Shown: positions 13,165-13,914 of the stretch, piece by piece
Numbering within the stretch: position 1 is the first letter of the stretch
Layout of the letters: each line of letters starts with the position of its first letter
Origin: Myxococcales bacterium
Lineage (GTDB): Bacteria > Myxococcota > Bradymonadia > UBA7976 > UBA1532
DNA length: 13,914 nt
Assembly: GCA_020430675.1 (NCBI GenBank)
Contig: JAGQJJ010000038.1
Span: 1 to 13,914, forward strand
Direction of reading: 5' to 3'
Notes under the pieces: generated by a model
Database searches by the model: none
What the model was told of the DNA's origin: nothing
The model's input: the letters and a program-made list of their open reading frames with translations, nothing else
Program-made: the position numbers and the translations under genes

Positions 13165-13205
13165 GCAATTTGTTTGCGATGTATCATAATGTAGGCAAAT
13201 ATCCT
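13165..13205 (+). promoter_or_regulatory. AT-rich island upstream of the small gene, possible promoter
   Basis: This roughly 40-bp stretch is clearly AT-rich within otherwise very GC-rich DNA and contains TTGTTT, TATCAT and CATAAT elements. No pair has ideal spacing, so I do not name a -35/-10. An inverted pair ATTTG (13168-13172) / CAAAT (13196-13200) flanks it and could be an operator. Together these suggest that the following gene has its own promoter rather than only reading through from the lipoprotein gene. Confidence 0.35.
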
Positions 13206-13224
13206 CCATAGACCGTGGGAGGAT
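13201..13224 (+). promoter_or_regulatory. Hairpin that would sequester the Shine-Dalgarno of the gene at 13229
   Basis: ATCCTCC (13201-13207) and GGAGGAT (13218-13224) are perfect 7-bp inverted arms with a 10-base loop. The right arm contains the whole GGAGG ribosome-binding site. In the mRNA the CCUCC arm imitates the anti-Shine-Dalgarno of 16S rRNA, so the hairpin would block initiation until melted or displaced. It could be a thermosensor-like, protein-bound or ligand-free translational switch. Confidence 0.55.
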
Positions 13225-13228
13225 GCCG

Positions 13229-13597
13229 ATGACGCCCGAACGCCGAACCCAGCGCAGTGAGGTGCCCGCCGAGGCGGCGCGCCTGTATCTCGATGCCACC
13301 GCCCGCCGCCATGCCCATCAAGCGCTCAGCCTGATCGATGATCAGGGGCTGGTGGTCGTCGAGGCCCGGAGCGCGCTCAATACCGAAGCGCTGGCGGCGA
13401 TCGCGCCGTTTGCCGCGCACGACGCGGGCGTCAATGGGCAGCAGGGGCTGCTCGATTTCGTGACCAAGGGCGAGGCGCTGCGCGTCTGGCCGGTCACGCT
13501 CGATGGCGAGCCGCTCTACCTCGCCGCGGTCGGCGGCGCGCCCGAGATGCCGACCGGCGCCAGCGAGGCGATGCAGCGCATCCTCGGCCACGCCTGA
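13229..13597 (+). CDS. Small cytosolic protein, possibly Roadblock/LC7-like
   Basis: 122 aa with no signal peptide, membrane segment or cysteine. Two ATGs compete: 13223 abuts the GGAGG with no spacing, while 13229 lies six bases after it, so I choose 13229 (MTPERRTQRS). The order is helix (12-32), then strands ALSLIDDQGLVVVEA (32-46), helix NTEALAAIAPFAAH (51-64), then strands LRVWPVTLDGEPLYLAAVGG (84-103) and a C-terminal helix. This resembles the Roadblock/LC7 fold, common in Myxococcota as partners of small GTPases such as MglA, but the match is by pattern only. It lies 81 bp after the lipoprotein gene, with its own AT-rich upstream region and the hairpin over its ribosome-binding site. 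Confidence 0.65.
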   Translation: MTPERRTQRSEVPAEAARLYLDATARRHAHQALSLIDDQGLVVVEARSALNTEALAAIAPFAAHDAGVNGQQGLLDFVTKGEALRVWPVTLDGEPLYLAAVGGAPEMPTGASEAMQRILGHA

Positions 13598-13759
13598 TCC
13601 CCCTTCGCCGGGCGCTTCGGCGCTGGCGTCCTTGCCGCTTGTCGCAGCGGCGTTTCATGCATTTGATGAAGGCGCACCGCGCTGGTGGCCGGATCGGCCG
13701 CCGCGGTCAGGGCGCAGACGAATGGATGGCGTGAAGCGCGGCCCGGAGGCGCGCGGCGA
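13598..13759. other. Convergent intergenic spacer
   Basis: This 162-bp spacer lies between the small plus-strand gene and the partial minus-strand gene. It contains a GCGC-TTCG-GCGC tetraloop hairpin just after the plus-strand stop and the stronger hairpin at 13634-13651. I see no further gene with a credible start, although frames are open on both strands because of the GC content. Confidence 0.5.
13634..13651 (+). terminator. Weak candidate terminator hairpin
   Basis: GCCGCT and AGCGGC form a perfect 6-bp stem with a 6-base loop, followed by GTTTCAT, which gives only a poor U-tract. It lies 37 bp after the stop of the small plus-strand gene. It is plausible as a terminator between convergent genes, but the short U-run makes it weak. 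Confidence 0.3.
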
Positions 13760-13914
13760 TCAGCGCATGAAAGCGATATAGGCGCCGGCGGCCAGGGCCG
13801 CGGCGATGAGCAGATAGACGATCGCGCGCGAGGGTTGCGCCTGCTCGTCGGGTCCGGGCGGGCTGACCGTCTCGACCCGGGTCTCGGCCTTGGGGCCGCC
13901 AAAGTCTTCGCGGG
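13760..13914 (-). CDS. C-terminal end of a protein with a C-terminal membrane anchor (partial)
   Basis: Only the last 50 codons are in the window and the gene continues past the right edge. The visible part is a Pro/Glu/Asp-rich hydrophilic linker (about 30 residues: REDFGGPKAETRVETV then SPPGPDEQAQPS). A single hydrophobic helix of about 18 residues (IVYLLIAAALAAGAYIAF) follows, ending in MR and a TGA stop. This is the layout of a tail-anchored or C-terminally anchored protein. The competing reading frames lack this linker-plus-helix logic. The identity of the main domain cannot be told. It converges on the small plus-strand gene. Confidence 0.6.
   Translation of the reverse strand, partial: REDFGGPKAETRVETVSPPGPDEQAQPSRAIVYLLIAAALAAGAYIAFMR

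Noticed and set aside
12083..13168. A minus-strand frame opposite the plus-strand lipoprotein
   Set aside because: It crosses the divergent promoter region and lacks a signal or domain, whereas the plus-strand gene has GGGAGG and a lipobox.

Overview
The window is very GC-rich bacterial DNA with strong third-position G/C use, almost fully coding, with no RNA genes, mobile elements or CRISPR. Modular lipoproteins with (Gly-Glu)n and Gly-Gly-Gln spacers, PPC-like domains carrying a CNDD motif, and short 'ACD(S/D)GGG' lipoprotein heads suggest a Gram-negative, Myxococcota- or Bradymonadota-like organism. This is an inference from protein style, since no marker gene is present.

Layout. Ten complete genes lie on the minus strand (31-12176). 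Two genes lie on the plus strand (12356-13147 and 13229-13597). One minus-strand gene runs off the right edge (13760-13914). Read in the direction of transcription, the minus strand begins with a pair of SPFH/band-7 membrane proteins (11052-12176 and 10003-11055) and a small membrane-anchored coiled-coil protein (9548-10000). A FATP-type acyl-CoA synthetase follows (7782-9503), then a large repetitive lipoprotein (5566-7728). After a 142-bp gap holding a possible promoter comes a five-gene envelope cluster (31-5423).

The five-gene cluster is the most interesting block. It encodes three different thioredoxin-fold proteins with CSPC, CTAC and CKPC active sites: a modular Ig-Ig-thioredoxin-PPC lipoprotein, a small lipoprotein and a periplasmic TlpA-like protein. 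It also encodes a lipoprotein with a (GE)18 spacer and eight further cysteines, and a predicted outer-membrane beta-barrel (DUF6029-like) whose only two cysteines sit close together near the C-terminus. Two gene junctions are 4-bp stop/start overlaps. I infer a dedicated envelope thiol-disulfide system serving the barrel and perhaps the Cys-rich lipoprotein; no membrane reductant donor (DsbD/CcdA) is in the window.

Two regulatory structures stand out. Between the SPFH operon and the divergent lipoprotein gene lie four copies of a GTCAT/GTCAC-type motif spaced exactly 11 bp apart, the geometry of a Pho box or other OmpR-family response-regulator site. In front of the small gene at 13229, a perfect 7-bp inverted repeat would lock the Shine-Dalgarno sequence in a hairpin. 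Starts were chosen from Shine-Dalgarno matches, signal peptides and stop/start overlaps; several are GTG or TTG.
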